Part shown: positions 52,195 to 63,573 of the stretch, piece by piece | How the letters are laid out: every line of letters begins with the position of its first letter | Numbering within the stretch: the first letter of the stretch is position 1 | DNA from: Paracoccus cavernae | Lineage (GTDB): Bacteria > Pseudomonadota > Alphaproteobacteria > Rhodobacterales > Rhodobacteraceae | Assembly: GCA_030410095.1 (NCBI GenBank) | Contig: JAUFRC010000001.1 | Coordinates: forward strand, 2,863,501 to 2,927,500 | Length of the DNA stretch: 64,000 nt | Reading direction: 5' to 3' | Position numbers and translations under genes: made by a program | The notes under the pieces: model-generated | What the model saw: the letters and a program-made list of their open reading frames with translations, nothing else | Databases searched by the model: none | What the model was told of the DNA's origin: nothing

Positions 52195-53200
<1,006 letters not shown>

Positions 53201-53250
53201 GGTGTTCTTGCTCCGTAGGGGCTTTGGCGGCCCTGAAAATATCTGGAATA

Positions 53251-54368
53251 TCAGAAGAAAACGGCCTGCCCGCTGGTCGCGGACTGGGCCATGCCGTGAA
53301 TGATGCGCTCGATGCCCAGACCGGCGGTGAAATCGGGCCAGGCGGGGCCACGCCCGCGATGGCCTGACGCAGGACCTCGGCCTCGACGACCTTTTGCTCG
53401 TTGAAGCCGAAGTTGTGGCCCGGCGCGGGGCAGAAGGCGGCATAACCGGGCTGGGCGGGGCCGGTGAGGATGCGGCGGAAGCCGTCGGTTTCGGGCTTCG
53501 AGGGCTGATACAGCCACAGCTCGTTCATGTTTTCCTGATCGAAACGGATCGTGCCTTCGGTGCCCTGCACCTCCCATGCGAGGCGGCAGCGATAGCCGCG
53601 CGCGACGCGCGAACAGGAGAACTCGCCCGACGCACCCGAGACAAAGCGCACCAGCGCCTGCGCCTGGTCCTCGTTCTCGACCCGTGCGGTGGCGTTGCCG
53701 TGGGGGCGGTCGGCAATCGTGGTGTCCATCTGGGCGTAGACCCGCGCCACATCACCCATCAGCGCGACCATGACGGAGACAAGATGACAGCCCAGATCGC
53801 CAAGCGCGCCCAAACCGCCGCCTTCGCGGGTCAGGCGCCAGCTCCACGGGATGGTCGGATCGGCCATGTAATCTTCGTCATACATGCCGCGAAAATGGAT
53901 CGGACGGCCGATCGCCCCCTGCCGGATCAGATCGGCTGCGGCGCGAAAAGCCGGCGAGCGGGTGTAGTTGTAGCCAAGCAAAGTGACCGTGCCCGCCGCC
54001 CGCGCCGTATGGGCCATGGATTGCGCATCCGCGACCGTCAACGCCATCGGCTTTTCCAGCCACACATGCTTGCCCGCATTGAGCGCCGCCTCGGCCATTT
54101 CACGGTGAAGCCCGTTCGGCGTGGTGATCGAGACGACATCGACAGCGGGATCAAGCACCGCCTCGCGCCAGTCGTCGGTGCCTCGGGCAAAGCCGAAAGC
54201 CTCGGCGCTGGTGCGGGCCTTTTCGGCGGGGGTATCGGCCAGCACGACAAGGCGCGGCGGCACTCCGCCAAAGGCGGTCGCGACATTGCGCCAAGCCATC
54301 GCATGGCATTTTCCCATGAAGCCGGTGCCGATCAATGCGACACCAAGGGCGGTTTTCTTCTCCGTCAT
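53251..54368 (-). CDS. Second Gfo/Idh/MocA oxidoreductase (frameshifted)
   Basis: About 372 residues. It has [20 protein letters not shown] (NAD-binding), the EKP motif [16 protein letters not shown], and the second-domain [18 protein letters not shown] with the catalytic Asp and His. One base is missing near 53345. Inositol operons often carry two such enzymes; this longer one may act on scyllo-inositol, D-chiro-inositol or an inosose, but the substrate cannot be read from the sequence. It starts just downstream of the ABC permease gene. Confidence 0.88.
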
Positions 54369-54411
54369 GGACTGCCTGTTTGCTGGAGGTGGATCAGGGA
54401 AAAGGCGCGTC

Positions 54412-55424
54412 TCACGCCTTTTTGCTGCGCTTTTTCTGGCGGTAGACATCGGCCACGACGGCGGCGACGATGATCACGCCCTTGATCATTTCCTGATAAT
54501 AGGCGTCGAGCCGCAGGAAGGTGAAACCCGAGATGATCACCCCGAAAATCACCATGCCCACCGCCGTCCCGAAGATCGTGCCGCGTCCGCCGGTCAGGGA
54601 AACGCCCCCGATCACCGCCATGGCGATCGCGTCGAGTTCGTACATCGTGCCCATGCCGGCCTGCGCCGTCAGCGCGCGCGAACAAACCACGATCCCCGCG
54701 AGCGCCGACAGGAAACCCGCCACCGCATAGATCTTGACCAGCTGCTTTTCGACATTGATCCCCGAGACCCGCGCCGCCTGCGGATTGGCCCCGATCGCAT
54801 AGGTGAACTTGCCGTAGCGGGTGTATTTCAGCGCGACATGGAAGATCACGGCGACCGCGAGGAAGATGAAAACCGGATGCATCCCTTGCCGATCCAAGCG
54901 AAGCTTTCGCTCGGGAAGGAAATCGGCTGGCCCTTGGTGTACCATTTGGCAAAGCCGCGGGCCGTCACCATCATGCCGAGCGTGGCGATGAAGGGCGGGA
55001 TCTTGGTATAGGCGATCAGCGCCCCGTTCACCATTCCGGCCAGCAGGCCAAAGACCAGCCCCGCGACGACGGGGATGATCACCGGCAGGCCGGTCAGGTC
55101 GGGATAGACCGCGCGGTCAAAGCCCGAGGCCTGCGCGAGGCTCATGGAAATCATCGCCGTCGCCCCCACGATGGAGCCCGACGACAGGTCGATCCCGCCC
55201 GAGATGATGACCTGCGTCACCCCGATCGCGATGATCCCCACGACCGAGACCTGAAGGATCATGATCGACAGGCGCTGCCAGTTCATCAGGAAGCTTTGGC
55301 CCTGCGTGATCCAGCCCAGAATCTCGAACACCGCGCAGATCGCGACCAGCACGATCAGGATGTTCAGCTCCGCCATCATCGGGCGGCGTTTGGCCGGCAT
55401 TGCGTTGACTGTTGCATCGGTCAT
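54412..55424 (-). CDS. Inositol ABC transporter permease, RbsC/IatP type (frameshifted)
   Basis: About 337 residues with eight or more hydrophobic segments. Family motifs are [35 protein letters not shown] and [19 protein letters not shown]. One G is missing near 54885. It pairs with the double-domain ATPase 15 nt upstream and the periplasmic binding protein to import inositol across the inner membrane. Confidence 0.9.
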
Positions 55425-55439
55425 TGGTGAAAGCCCTGC

Positions 55440-56969
55440 TTATTGTGCCGCCAGCGACATGATTTTGACCTGATCGGCCTCGGCGCGATCGAGAAAGCCC
55501 GAGATGCGGCCTTCGTGCATGACCATGATGCGGTCGCTCATGCCCAGAACCTCGGGCAATTCGGACGAGATCATGACGACCGCGACGCCTTGGGCGGCGA
55601 GATTGGTGATCAGGCGGTGGATTTCCGATTTCGCGCCGACATCGATGCCGCGCGTCGGCTCGTCGAGGATGAGGATGCGCGGATTGGTCAAAAGCCAGCG
55701 CGCGATCAGAAGTTTCTGCTGGTTGCCGCCGGAGAGGTTCTCGACCTTCTCCAGCAGGTCCGGCGTCTTGACCCGCAGCATCCGCGCCATTTCCTCGGCT
55801 TTCGCGGTGACGGCCTTCTGGTCGATGAAGCCGCCTTTGACATGGCCCTGCGTGATCAGTGCCGACTGGATGTTTTCCAGACAGTTGAGGATGAGGAAAC
55901 AGCCGGTCTCCTTGCGGTCCTCGGTCAGGAAAGCCATGCCGTGGCGCATCGCATCCGAGGGGCTGGTGATCTGGACATTGCGCCCGTCGATCAGGATGTC
56001 GCCGATGGGTGCGGGATGGACGCCGAAAATCGCCTCGGCGACATTCGAGCGTTTCGAGCCGACCAGCCCCGCCACGCCGAGGATCTCGCCCGCGCGCACA
56101 GAAAAGCTGATGTCCTTGAAGACGCCCGGCAGGGTGAGGTTGCGCACCTCGAGCACCGTTTCCCCGATCGGGCATTCGACCTTGGGGAACATCTCGGTGA
56201 TTTCGCGGCCGACCATCATGCGGATGATGTCGTCGCGGGTCACATCGCTCGAGGCATGGGTGCCGACATATTTCCCGTCGCGGAAGACGGTGAATTCATC
56301 CGCGATTTCAAACAGCTCGTTCATTTTATGGGTGATATAGACGATGCCGATGCCCTGCGCCCTCAGGTCGCGGATGATCGCGAAGAGATGGGCGACCTCG
56401 GTTTCCGTGATGGCGCTGGTCGGCTCGTCCATGATCAGCACGTCGGAGTTGTAGCTGACGGCCTTGGCGATCTCGACCATCTGCTTTTGCGCTACCGTCA
56501 GCTCGGAGACCTGCGCCTCGGGATCAAGCCTGATGTTGAGGCGCCCCAGAAGCTCGGCGGTCATCGCGCGCATTTTGGCGTGGTTGATCAGCCCGAAGGC
56601 ATTGCGCGGTTCGCGGCGGATCCAGATGTTTTCGGCAATCGTCATCCAGTTCATCAGGTTCAGCTCCTGATGGATCATGGCGATGCCGGAATTGAGCGCA
56701 TCGAGCGGCGTCTTCACATTGATCGGGCGGCCGGCAAAACGAACCTCGCCGCCATCGGGGACATAGACGCCCGCGATGATCTTCATCAGCGTGGATTTGC
56801 CCGCGCCGTTTTCGCCCATCAACGCATGGACGGAGCCGGGGCGGACCCGCAGCTGTACTCCGTCCAGCGCCTTAACACCGGGGAATTCCTTGATGATATT
56901 GTCGACCTCGAGGATGAATTCACCCTGATAGGGCGTTCTTTCCCGCGTGGTTTCCCGATGATCCAGCAT
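55440..56969 (-). CDS. Inositol ABC transporter ATP-binding protein, double ATPase (RbsA/IatA type)
   Basis: An intact 509-residue protein with two ATPase domains. Domain 1 is complete: [18 protein letters not shown], a signature region of sugar importers ([14 protein letters not shown]) and [13 protein letters not shown]. Domain 2 has a degenerate Walker [10 protein letters not shown], but keeps [16 protein letters not shown] and [11 protein letters not shown], as is usual in this family. GAGGAGGGGAGGACC precedes the ATG. It energises the adjacent permease. Confidence 0.93.
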   Translation of the reverse strand: MLDHRETTRERTPYQGEFILEVDNIIKEFPGVKALDGVQLRVRPGSVHALMGENGAGKSTLMKIIAGVYVPDGGEVRFAGRPINVKTPLDALNSGIAMIHQELNLMNWMTIAENIWIRREPRNAFGLINHAKMRAMTAELLGRLNIRLDPEAQVSELTVAQKQMVEIAKAVSYNSDVLIMDEPTSAITETEVAHLFAIIRDLRAQGIGIVYITHKMNELFEIADEFTVFRDGKYVGTHASSDVTRDDIIRMMVGREITEMFPKVECPIGETVLEVRNLTLPGVFKDISFSVRAGEILGVAGLVGSKRSNVAEAIFGVHPAPIGDILIDGRNVQITSPSDAMRHGMAFLTEDRKETGCFLILNCLENIQSALITQGHVKGGFIDQKAVTAKAEEMARMLRVKTPDLLEKVENLSGGNQQKLLIARWLLTNPRILILDEPTRGIDVGAKSEIHRLITNLAAQGVAVVMISSELPEVLGMSDRIMVMHEGRISGFLDRAEADQVKIMSLAAQ

Positions 56970-56991
56970 GGTCCTCCCCTCCTCGTTAACG

Positions 56992-57017
56992 CCCGCGAGG
57001 GGATGAGCCCCCGCGGG
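56992..57017 (-). other. Intercistronic hairpin after the inositol-binding-protein gene
   Basis: On the minus strand CCCGCGGGGG and CCCC-T-CGCGGG pair around CTCAT with a one-base bulge. As with the family-5 system, it sits between the binding-protein gene and the next transporter gene and probably raises binding-protein mRNA relative to the rest. Confidence 0.6.
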
Positions 57018-57034
57018 ATTCCTGTGGCGAAAGC

Positions 57035-57976
57035 TCAGTTTTTCGCGGTGAAATCGCCGAGATTGTCCTTGGTCACGAGCTGGAACGGGATGTAGACCTT
57101 GCTGTCGACGCTCTCGCCCTTGGCGATCTTCAGCGCGGTATCCAGCGCGCCCGCGCCCTGACCCTTGGCGTCCTGAAAGACGGTCAGATCCATATCGCCC
57201 GACGCCAGCGCCGCCAGGCCGTCCTGCGTCGCATCGACCCCGCCGATCACGACCGTACCAAGATCCGTACCCGCCGATTTCAGCGCCTGAACGGCGCCGA
57301 TCGCCATTTCGTCGTTGTTGGACGCGATCGCGTCGAATTTCGTGCCGGCCGACATCCAGTTGGTCACAAGATCGGTCGCTTGCGTGCGCTGCCAGTTGGC
57401 GGTCTGCTCTTCGGCGACGGTGATGAATTTGCAATCATCGGTCGCGATCACATCCTTGAAGCCCTGCGTGCGTTCGCGGGACGCCTGGTTCGAGAGTTCA
57501 CCCAGCAGGATGACGGCAGTCGCCTCGGTCTTGCCTGCGGCTTTGAGCTGCTTGCAGATCTCCTCGCCCTGCATGCGGCCCGCATCATGTTCAAGCGAGC
57601 CGACGAAGGCCTGCTTTTCCGGCAGGGCATCGACATTGGCGGGCTGGCGGTTGACGTAGATCAGCGGGATGCCCGCATTCGAGGCCGCCGCGCTCAGCGC
57701 CGCGGTCGCATCGGTATCGACAGGGTTCACGATGATCGCATCAACGCCCGAGGCGATGAAGTTGTCGACCTGGTTTTGCTGCTTGCCGACGTCGCTTTGC
57801 GCATCCTCGATCTGGAGCGTGACGCCATCGAGCGTCTTGGCATGGTCCGACATGCCGTTGCGCAGGACGGTCAGAAAGTTGTCGTCGAAAGCGGCCATCG
57901 AGACGCCGATGTTCTCGGCCAGCGCAGGCCCCGAGACCGTGGCGATACAGGCGGCCGTCAGCAGGAATTTCTTCAT
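57035..57976 (-). CDS. Periplasmic inositol/sugar-binding protein
   Basis: An intact 313-residue type I periplasmic binding protein (Peripla_BP_4, RbsB-like). The signal peptide is [20 protein letters not shown]. The mature protein has [53 protein letters not shown] and [16 protein letters not shown]. The start at 57976 has GGGAGG at a good distance, whereas the ATG at 57982 is too close. Myo-inositol as ligand is inferred from the operon. It is the first structural gene after the LacI-type regulator. Confidence 0.92.
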   Translation of the reverse strand: MKKFLLTAACIATVSGPALAENIGVSMAAFDDNFLTVLRNGMSDHAKTLDGVTLQIEDAQSDVGKQQNQVDNFIASGVDAIIVNPVDTDATAALSAAASNAGIPLIYVNRQPANVDALPEKQAFVGSLEHDAGRMQGEEICKQLKAAGKTEATAVILLGELSNQASRERTQGFKDVIATDDCKFITVAEEQTANWQRTQATDLVTNWMSAGTKFDAIASNNDEMAIGAVQALKSAGTDLGTVVIGGVDATQDGLAALASGDMDLTVFQDAKGQGAGALDTALKIAKGESVDSKVYIPFQLVTKDNLGDFTAKN

Positions 57977-58173
57977 GGTCATCCTCCCATTGCGGTGTCC
58001 GGCGCACCTTGGGTCATGCCGGACATCAGACAAGCCGCATCCCTTTGCCGCGGATCGGTATCCGGACAGCGACTCATGTGATGATTGGAATGGTCGCCGC
58101 TTCTCCCGTGGCGGTGATCCGAGGACAGCATTCGGTCAGAATGCGCTTGGGTCAATCTTTTGATGAGGATATG

Positions 58174-58211
58174 CCATCAATAATGATGGAATAACGCATC
58201 ACAAATGATGG
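58174..58211. promoter_or_regulatory. Tandem palindromic operators before the inositol operon
   Basis: CCATCA-ATAA-TGATGG (58174-58189) and CATCA-CAAA-TGATG (58197-58210) are two copies of the same inverted repeat, centred 22 bp apart, which is two helical turns. They lie upstream of the binding-protein gene and just after the LacI-type gene, so they are the best candidate sites for that regulator. Confidence 0.65.
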
Positions 58212-58241
58212 TATTCTTTCATTCAGGGTGCGGCTGGCCGC

Positions 58242-59272
58242 TTACAGGCTTTCGGGTGTTACGATGATCGGGGTGACGAACCTTTGGCCGGGGTTCTCGG
58301 CCATACCGTGGTCGAGGACATGGGCGGCGGCGCTGAGAACCTCTTGCGCGAGCGGTTGCAGCGGCGTCGACAGCACGGTCGAGACCGTCCCGCGCAGCAG
58401 ACCTTGCCGCGATTCCGGCGTCAGCTCGTGAACCAGCAGCGCCAGATCGCGCGAGCGGCCGGTTTCGTCGATTGCGGCAATCGCGCCCTCCATCCCGCCG
58501 CCCGCACAATAGATCCCGACCAGATCGGGGTGGCGGTGGATCAGCTCGAGCGTGGTTTCGTAGGTGAGCTGGCGGGTTTCGAGGTTGAGCAGCGTATCGA
58601 GCACTTCCAGCCCCGAGGTGTATTCGCGCAGATAGCTGCGGAAACCCGCCTCTCGCAGGTCGTGACCGTGAAAGCGGTGCCCGCCGATAAAGACCGCAAG
58701 CTTGCCGCTGCGGCGGGTCAGATGATGCATCAACCAGCCGGAAGTTCTGCCTGTTTTCAAGTTGTTGGTGCCAAGATAGGCCTCGCGCAGGCCGGGCGCG
58801 AAATCCGACAGGAGCGAGAAGACCGGAATGCCGCGCCCGCGCAAAAGGCCGACGGCGGCGGTGACTTCATGGTGGTCGATGCCGGTTGCGGCGACCGCCT
58901 GAACCTTGCCGGCAAAGCTCGCGATCGTCTCGGCGAAATCGGAGGGTGACTGGCCTGGCGAAAAGCGGATGGTCAGCCGCCAGCGCCGGTTCGGATCCTG
59001 CCGCGCGGCCTCTTCGATGCTTTGGGCGAACTCCTGATAAAGGCGTGCCGCTCCTTTTGCAGGACGATCCCGAGATGGATCTCGGGACGGTCCGCCATGA
59101 CACGGGCGCGGATCGCGGTGGCGGCGTGATAGCCGATCGCCTCTGCCGCATTCGAGACCTTGCGCGCGGTTTCCTCGCGCACCTTGGCGCGGCCGTTGAG
59201 GACGCGGTCGACGGTGGCGACGCTGACCCCTGCTGCTGCGGCAACGTCTTCGATGGTGGGGCGGCCTGCCAT
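58242..59272 (-). CDS. LacI-family transcriptional regulator of the inositol operon (frameshifted)
   Basis: About 343 residues. The N-terminal HTH and hinge are MAGRPTIEDVAAAAGVSVAT then VDRVLNGRAKVREET. The effector domain resembles periplasmic sugar-binding proteins (LRGRGIPVFSLLSDFAPGLR, HPDLVGIYCAGGG). One base is missing near 59052. GAGG precedes the ATG by 5 nt. It is upstream of the transporter and catabolic genes in the same direction, so it is most likely the inositol-responsive repressor. Confidence 0.9.
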
Positions 59273-59294
59273 GTTAACCTCATCTTGCCGAATA

Positions 59295-59315
59295 TGACGG
59301 TGATGTGTTCCGTCA
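59295..59315. promoter_or_regulatory. Inverted repeat upstream of the LacI-type gene
   Basis: TGACGG and CCGTCA flank a 9-nt spacer about 22 bp before the regulator start. It differs from the tandem operators, so it may serve another factor or be chance. The rest of the 316-bp gap to the next gene shows nothing I recognise. Confidence 0.3.
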
Positions 59316-59588
59316 TTCATTGCAAGAAATATATCAAATGAGGCTTCGTCTGCTTTCCGGTGACGCGAAAACCGCGTCGGCACCACTTTGACGGCAGGAT
59401 CCGGATGGCGGTTCCTTCGACGTGGTGCCAGTGTCGCGACGGAGGGACCGCGAAAACGCGGTCGCGAAATATCGCATTGGTGCGGGCGGAAACTGGGATG
59501 TCGACGAGAATGACCATTGCGGGGATAAAACCGGCGCGAAACCGGCGGATGCGGGACAGGCGGGCGCGCCCCTGCCGCAAACCGGCCG

Positions 59589-60488
59589 ATGACGGGGAAA
59601 GAATGGCTCATGTTGTCGGCGCTCGCCGTGCTTTGGGGATGTTCGTTCCTTTTCAATGCGCTTGCCGTGCGCGACATGCCCGTTCTGAGCGTGGTTTTCA
59701 TCCGTGTCGCTTTGGCGGCTGTCGTCCTGATCGCGGTTCTGCGCCTTGCGCGCGAGCATTTGCCGCGCGATCCGGCGATTTGGCGCGCGCGTGATGGGCT
59801 TCGCCAATAGCGCGCTGCCTTTCTCGCTGATTGTCTGGGGGCAGACCCATGTGGCGGCGGGGTGGCCTCGATCCTCAATGCGACGACGCCGTTGTTTACC
59901 GTCCTGTTTGCCCATGTCCTCACGACGGATGAAAAACTCGATCGCGGCCGCGTCATGGGGGTGATCCTGGGCTTCATGGGGGTCGCCGTCATGATCGGAG
60001 GCGATGCCTTGCGCGCGATCGGCACCGGATTGGGCGCGCAGATGCTGTTTTTGGCGGCGGCGTCTTCTTATGCGTTCTCGGGGATCTACGGGCGGCGCTT
60101 CCGCAAGCTCGGGGTGAGCCCGATGGCGACGGCGACCGGCCAATTGATCGCCGCGAGCGTCCTGCTGTTGCCGCTGGTCCTGATCGTTGATCGTCCCTGG
60201 AGCGGGACGATGCCGGGTTTGCCCGCAATCGGGGCGATGATCGGCTTGGCGGTTTTCTCGACGGCGTTGGCCTATGTGCTTTATTTCCGCATTCTGGCGA
60301 CGGCCGGCGCGACCAATCTGGCACTGGTGACCTTTCTGATTCCGATCTGCGCGATCTTGCTGGGGATCGTGGTTTTGGGCGAGCATCTGGCCCTTCGTCA
60401 CGTTGTCGGTATGGTCCTGATCGGCGGCGGTTTGGCCGCGATCGACGGCCGGTTGTGGCGTAGACTGGCCGGGCGCGGGCAGGGTTGA
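59589..60488 (+). CDS. EamA/DMT family transporter (two frameshifts)
   Basis: About 300 residues, ten predicted spans in two EamA repeats. Conserved segments are LAVLWGCSFLFNALAVRDMP, MGFANSALPFSLIVWGQTH, ASILNATTPLFTVLFAHVL and TNLALVTFLIPICAILLG. About two bases are missing near 59790 and one G near 59861. It stands alone on the plus strand. The substrate is unknown; it is not obviously part of the inositol operon, which runs the other way. Confidence 0.88.
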
Positions 60489-60527
60489 GGCTTCTCTTGC
60501 ATGGCTCGCGAACCTGTCGCGCTTGGC

Positions 60528-60552
60528 AGGGGTATTTTTGTGATGAAGAAAG
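60528..60552 (+). repeat. Dispersed intergenic element, copy D
   Basis: AGGGGTATTTTTGTGATGAA then GAAAGG, the clearest copy of the element seen near 28770 and 46713, here between the EamA gene and pabB. Confidence 0.55.
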
Positions 60553-60630
60553 GCGCGGGCATTTGCTTGCTCTCTCGTTGTTTTCGGAGGCGCTGCCGTG
60601 TTACGGGGCGGCGGTTCTGGGGAGGTAGGC

Positions 60631-61759
60631 GTGATCCTTTGCGAATTCGGTCCGGAAGGGCGCGAGGTTGAGTTCCGCGACGCTTTGGAGCTGGTCGTGG
60701 CGCATAGCCTCGACGCGGTTATCCCCGCGTTGGAGCGGCTCGAGGCCGCGCGGCAATCGGGCAAATGGATCGCGGGCTGGATGGGCTATGAAGCCGGATC
60801 GGCTTTCGAGCCGGTTCTTGCGGCAATGGACCCGCGGACGGCAGAAGGCCCTTTGCTGATTTTCGGGATCTATGACGGGCCGCAGAATCCCGCCGATTGC
60901 GGCGCCGCGGCGGGCGAGGTCCGGCTTGCGCCTTTGGTGCCGCAGGTCACCCGTGAGGATTACCGCGCGGCCTTCGCGCTGACGCAGGACTATATCCTTG
61001 CGGGCGATATTTATCAGATCAACCTGACGTTCCCGCTGGAAAGCCGCTTGCTCGAGGGAAATCCTCTCGGGCTTTATCATGCCTTGCGGGCGCGTCAGCC
61101 GGTGGGCTTTGGGGCTTTTGCCGATTTGGGTATCGGGCCGGTCGTCGTGTCGCGCTCGCCCGAATTGTTCCTGACGCTTGATGCGTCGGGAGGATCGAGA
61201 CGCGGCCGATGAAGGGGACCGCGCCGCGCGACAGCGATCCGGCGCGTGATGCGGCACTTGCCGCCGCGCTGGCGGGATCCGAAAAGGACCGTGCCGAGAA
61301 TCTCATGATCGTCGATCTTCTGCGCAATGATATCGCGCGGATTTCCGAGGTGGGATCGGTCCGCGTGCCCGAGCTTTTCGCGGTCGAGAGCTTTGCCACC
61401 GTGCATCAGATGAGCTCGCGCGTGGTGGGGCGGCTTGCCGCGCCTGCCGATCTGACCGGTGTCATGCGCGCGCTTTTCCCCTGCGGCTCGATCACCGGCG
61501 CGCCGAAGATCCGCGCGATGGAGATCATTCGCGAGCTCGAACCCCATTCGCGCGGCGTCTATTGCGGTACGCTCGGCTGGATGGCGCCGGACGGCTCGGC
61601 GGCGTTTTCGGTGACGATCCGGACGCTTTCTGTCTGGCCGGACGGTCGGGTGGTTCTGAATGTCGGCGGGGGCGTCGTGCAGGATCGACTGCTGACGGTG
61701 AATGGGAGGAGGCTCTATGGAAAGCGCGTTACGCGGAGGTTTTGGCGGACCCGGCATGA
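60631..61759 (+). CDS. pabB: Aminodeoxychorismate synthase component I PabB (two frameshifts)
   Basis: About 376 residues. It converts chorismate and ammonia to 4-amino-4-deoxychorismate in folate synthesis. Visible are GWMGYEAGSAFEPVL, the DIYQINLTFPL stretch, RPMKGTAPRDSDP with the PabB-type lysine, GSITGAPKIRAMEIIRELEP and the end EEALWKARYAEVLADPA. The GTG start at 60631 has GGGGAGG 6 nt upstream and was preferred to the one at 60598. Bases are missing near 61196 and 61697. The stop overlaps the pabC start as ATGA. Confidence 0.9.
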
Positions 61760-62364
61760 TCCCCGAGGGCTTGCGGCTGATCGAGACGGCGCTTTGGGAC
61801 GGGACGGCATGTCCGCGCATCGAGGGTCATTTGGCACGTTTGGCAGCGGGGCCGCAGCTCTGGGTTGGGATTGTGATCCGGCGCGGGTGCGGGATGCTTT
61901 GACCGGTCCGGCGGGCGCACCCTCGCGGTTGCGGCTGACCCTTGCGGCGGATGGCGCGGTCGAGGTGACGCGGGCCGATCTTCCACCCGCGCTGCCGCTT
62001 TGGCGGCTGGGTCCGGCGGCGCAGGTTCTTTCATCCGCCGATCCCTGGCTGCGGATCAAATCGACCGCGCGCGCGCATTATGATGCGGCGCGTGCCGGAA
62101 TGGCTGCGGATTTCGACGAGCTGGTCTTTCGCAACGAGCGCGACGAGGTTTGTGACGGCACCATCACAACGCTGTTCTTTGACCGTGGCGAGGGATGCGG
62201 ACGCCGCCGCTCGCGTCAGGGCTTTTGCCCGGCGTTTTGCGCGCCGAGCTTCTGGGGCAGGGGTGTGCCGCGAGGAGGTTCTTTCGGTCGGCGACCTTCC
62301 TCGCGTCCGTTTGTGGATCGGCAATGCTCTGCGCGGCCTGATGCCTGCCGAGTGGCGCGGTTAG
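61756..62364 (+). CDS. pabC: Aminodeoxychorismate lyase-like class IV aminotransferase PabC (three frameshifts)
   Basis: About 203 residues. It releases pyruvate from aminodeoxychorismate to give p-aminobenzoate. The N-terminus MIPEGLRLIETALWDG, the PLP lysine in LRIKSTARAHYD, ERDEVCDGTITTLFF and TPPLASGLLPGVLRAELL are the class IV pattern. Frameshifts lie near 61852, 62198 and 62272. It is short for the family but complete end to end. The start was set at 61756 by the ATGA overlap with pabB. Confidence 0.85.
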
Positions 62365-63566
62365 TCAGGCCGCGTTTTCGAGCAGCAGGCTGCGGGTTGC
62401 CTCGGCAAGGCGTCGAATGCCTTCGGCCAGTTTCTCGGGCGGGTTCAGCGTGAAGTTCAGCCGGATGGCGTTGTGGTTTCGCCCTTCGGGATCGAAAACG
62501 CTGCTCGGGCTGATGCAGACTCCGTGATCGAGGCCCGTCCTGAGCAGCCGGTCGGTATCAAGGGCGGGATCCTTGGCCGTGGCCCAGACGAACATGCCGC
62601 CGACCGGCACCTCCCAGTCGAAAAGATCGCCCAGATGATCGGACATTGCCCGACAAAGCGCGTCGCGCCGCGCGCGGTAGAGCGCGAGGGTCGCGGGCCG
62701 GATGCGCTCGGTCAGGCCCGATGACAGGGCGTCGAGCACGATGCGCTGGCAGAGGCCGCTGGTGCAAAGATCGCCGCCCTGCTTGGCGGTCGTCATTGCC
62801 GTGATCACTTCGGGCGCGGCGATGACCCATCCCAGGCGCAGCCCCGGCGCAAGCTCTTTCGAGACCGTGCCGAGATAGATGACCGGCCCGCGATAGGGGC
62901 CGGGATGGGCCTTGGCATAAAGGCCGATCATCGAGGGCAGGGGCGTGCCGTCGTAATGCAGCATACCGTAGGGGTCGTCCTCGACCAGCCAGCAGCCGGT
63001 GGCTTCGGCGGCTGCAATCAGGGTCTTGCGCATCGCGGTTCCGACGAGCTTTCCGGTCGGATTCGAGAAGTTCGGCACCGTATAGGCGAAACGCGCGCCG
63101 TCCATCGCGCGGTGCGGATCGCAATCGGCGGCGGCCAGATCCATTGCGTGATAGCGCGGATGGCTGGGGCGCCATGCGTCCAGCGCTCCGAGATAGGCCG
63201 GCGATTGCGCGGCGATCGTGCTGCCGGCCTCGAGGAAAAGCTTGCCCAGAAGTTCGAGCGCCTGCATGCCGCCGGTGGTGATCAGTACATTCTCGCGCGA
63301 AAGCTGCAGCTCGGGCGTGGCAAAACGCGCCGCGATCTGGTCGCGCAGCGCGGGCAGGCCGTCGATCGGGCTGTAGCCCAAAGCCTCCGCAGGATGCTCG
63401 CGCACCGCGTTTTCGGCCAGAGCGGCCAGTTCGGCCACGGGCCAGGTCGCGGGATCGGGCAGGCCGCCTGCAAGGTTGATCAGGCCGGGGATCTGGCTCG
63501 CCCCCAGAAAGACCTGTGTGACGTCGTTGGTTTGGGAGAGCCAGTTGGCGAAGGGGCGCGGGACAT
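62365..63566 (-). CDS. PLP-dependent aminotransferase, class I/II fold (frameshifted)
   Basis: About 400 residues of the MocR/2-aminoadipate-transaminase-like group without a DNA-binding domain. It has NLAGGLPDPATWPV near the start, TTGGMQALELLGKLFLEAG, VPNFSNPTGK, EDDPYGMLHYDG and the PLP-lysine motif GTVSKELAPGLRLGW. One T is missing near 63553, just after MSRAPFANWL. It follows the SDR gene by 7 nt on the same strand and ends flush against pabC. The substrate could be an alpha-amino acid such as 2-aminoadipate or valine. Confidence 0.88.
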
Positions 63567-63573
63567 CGGGGCC

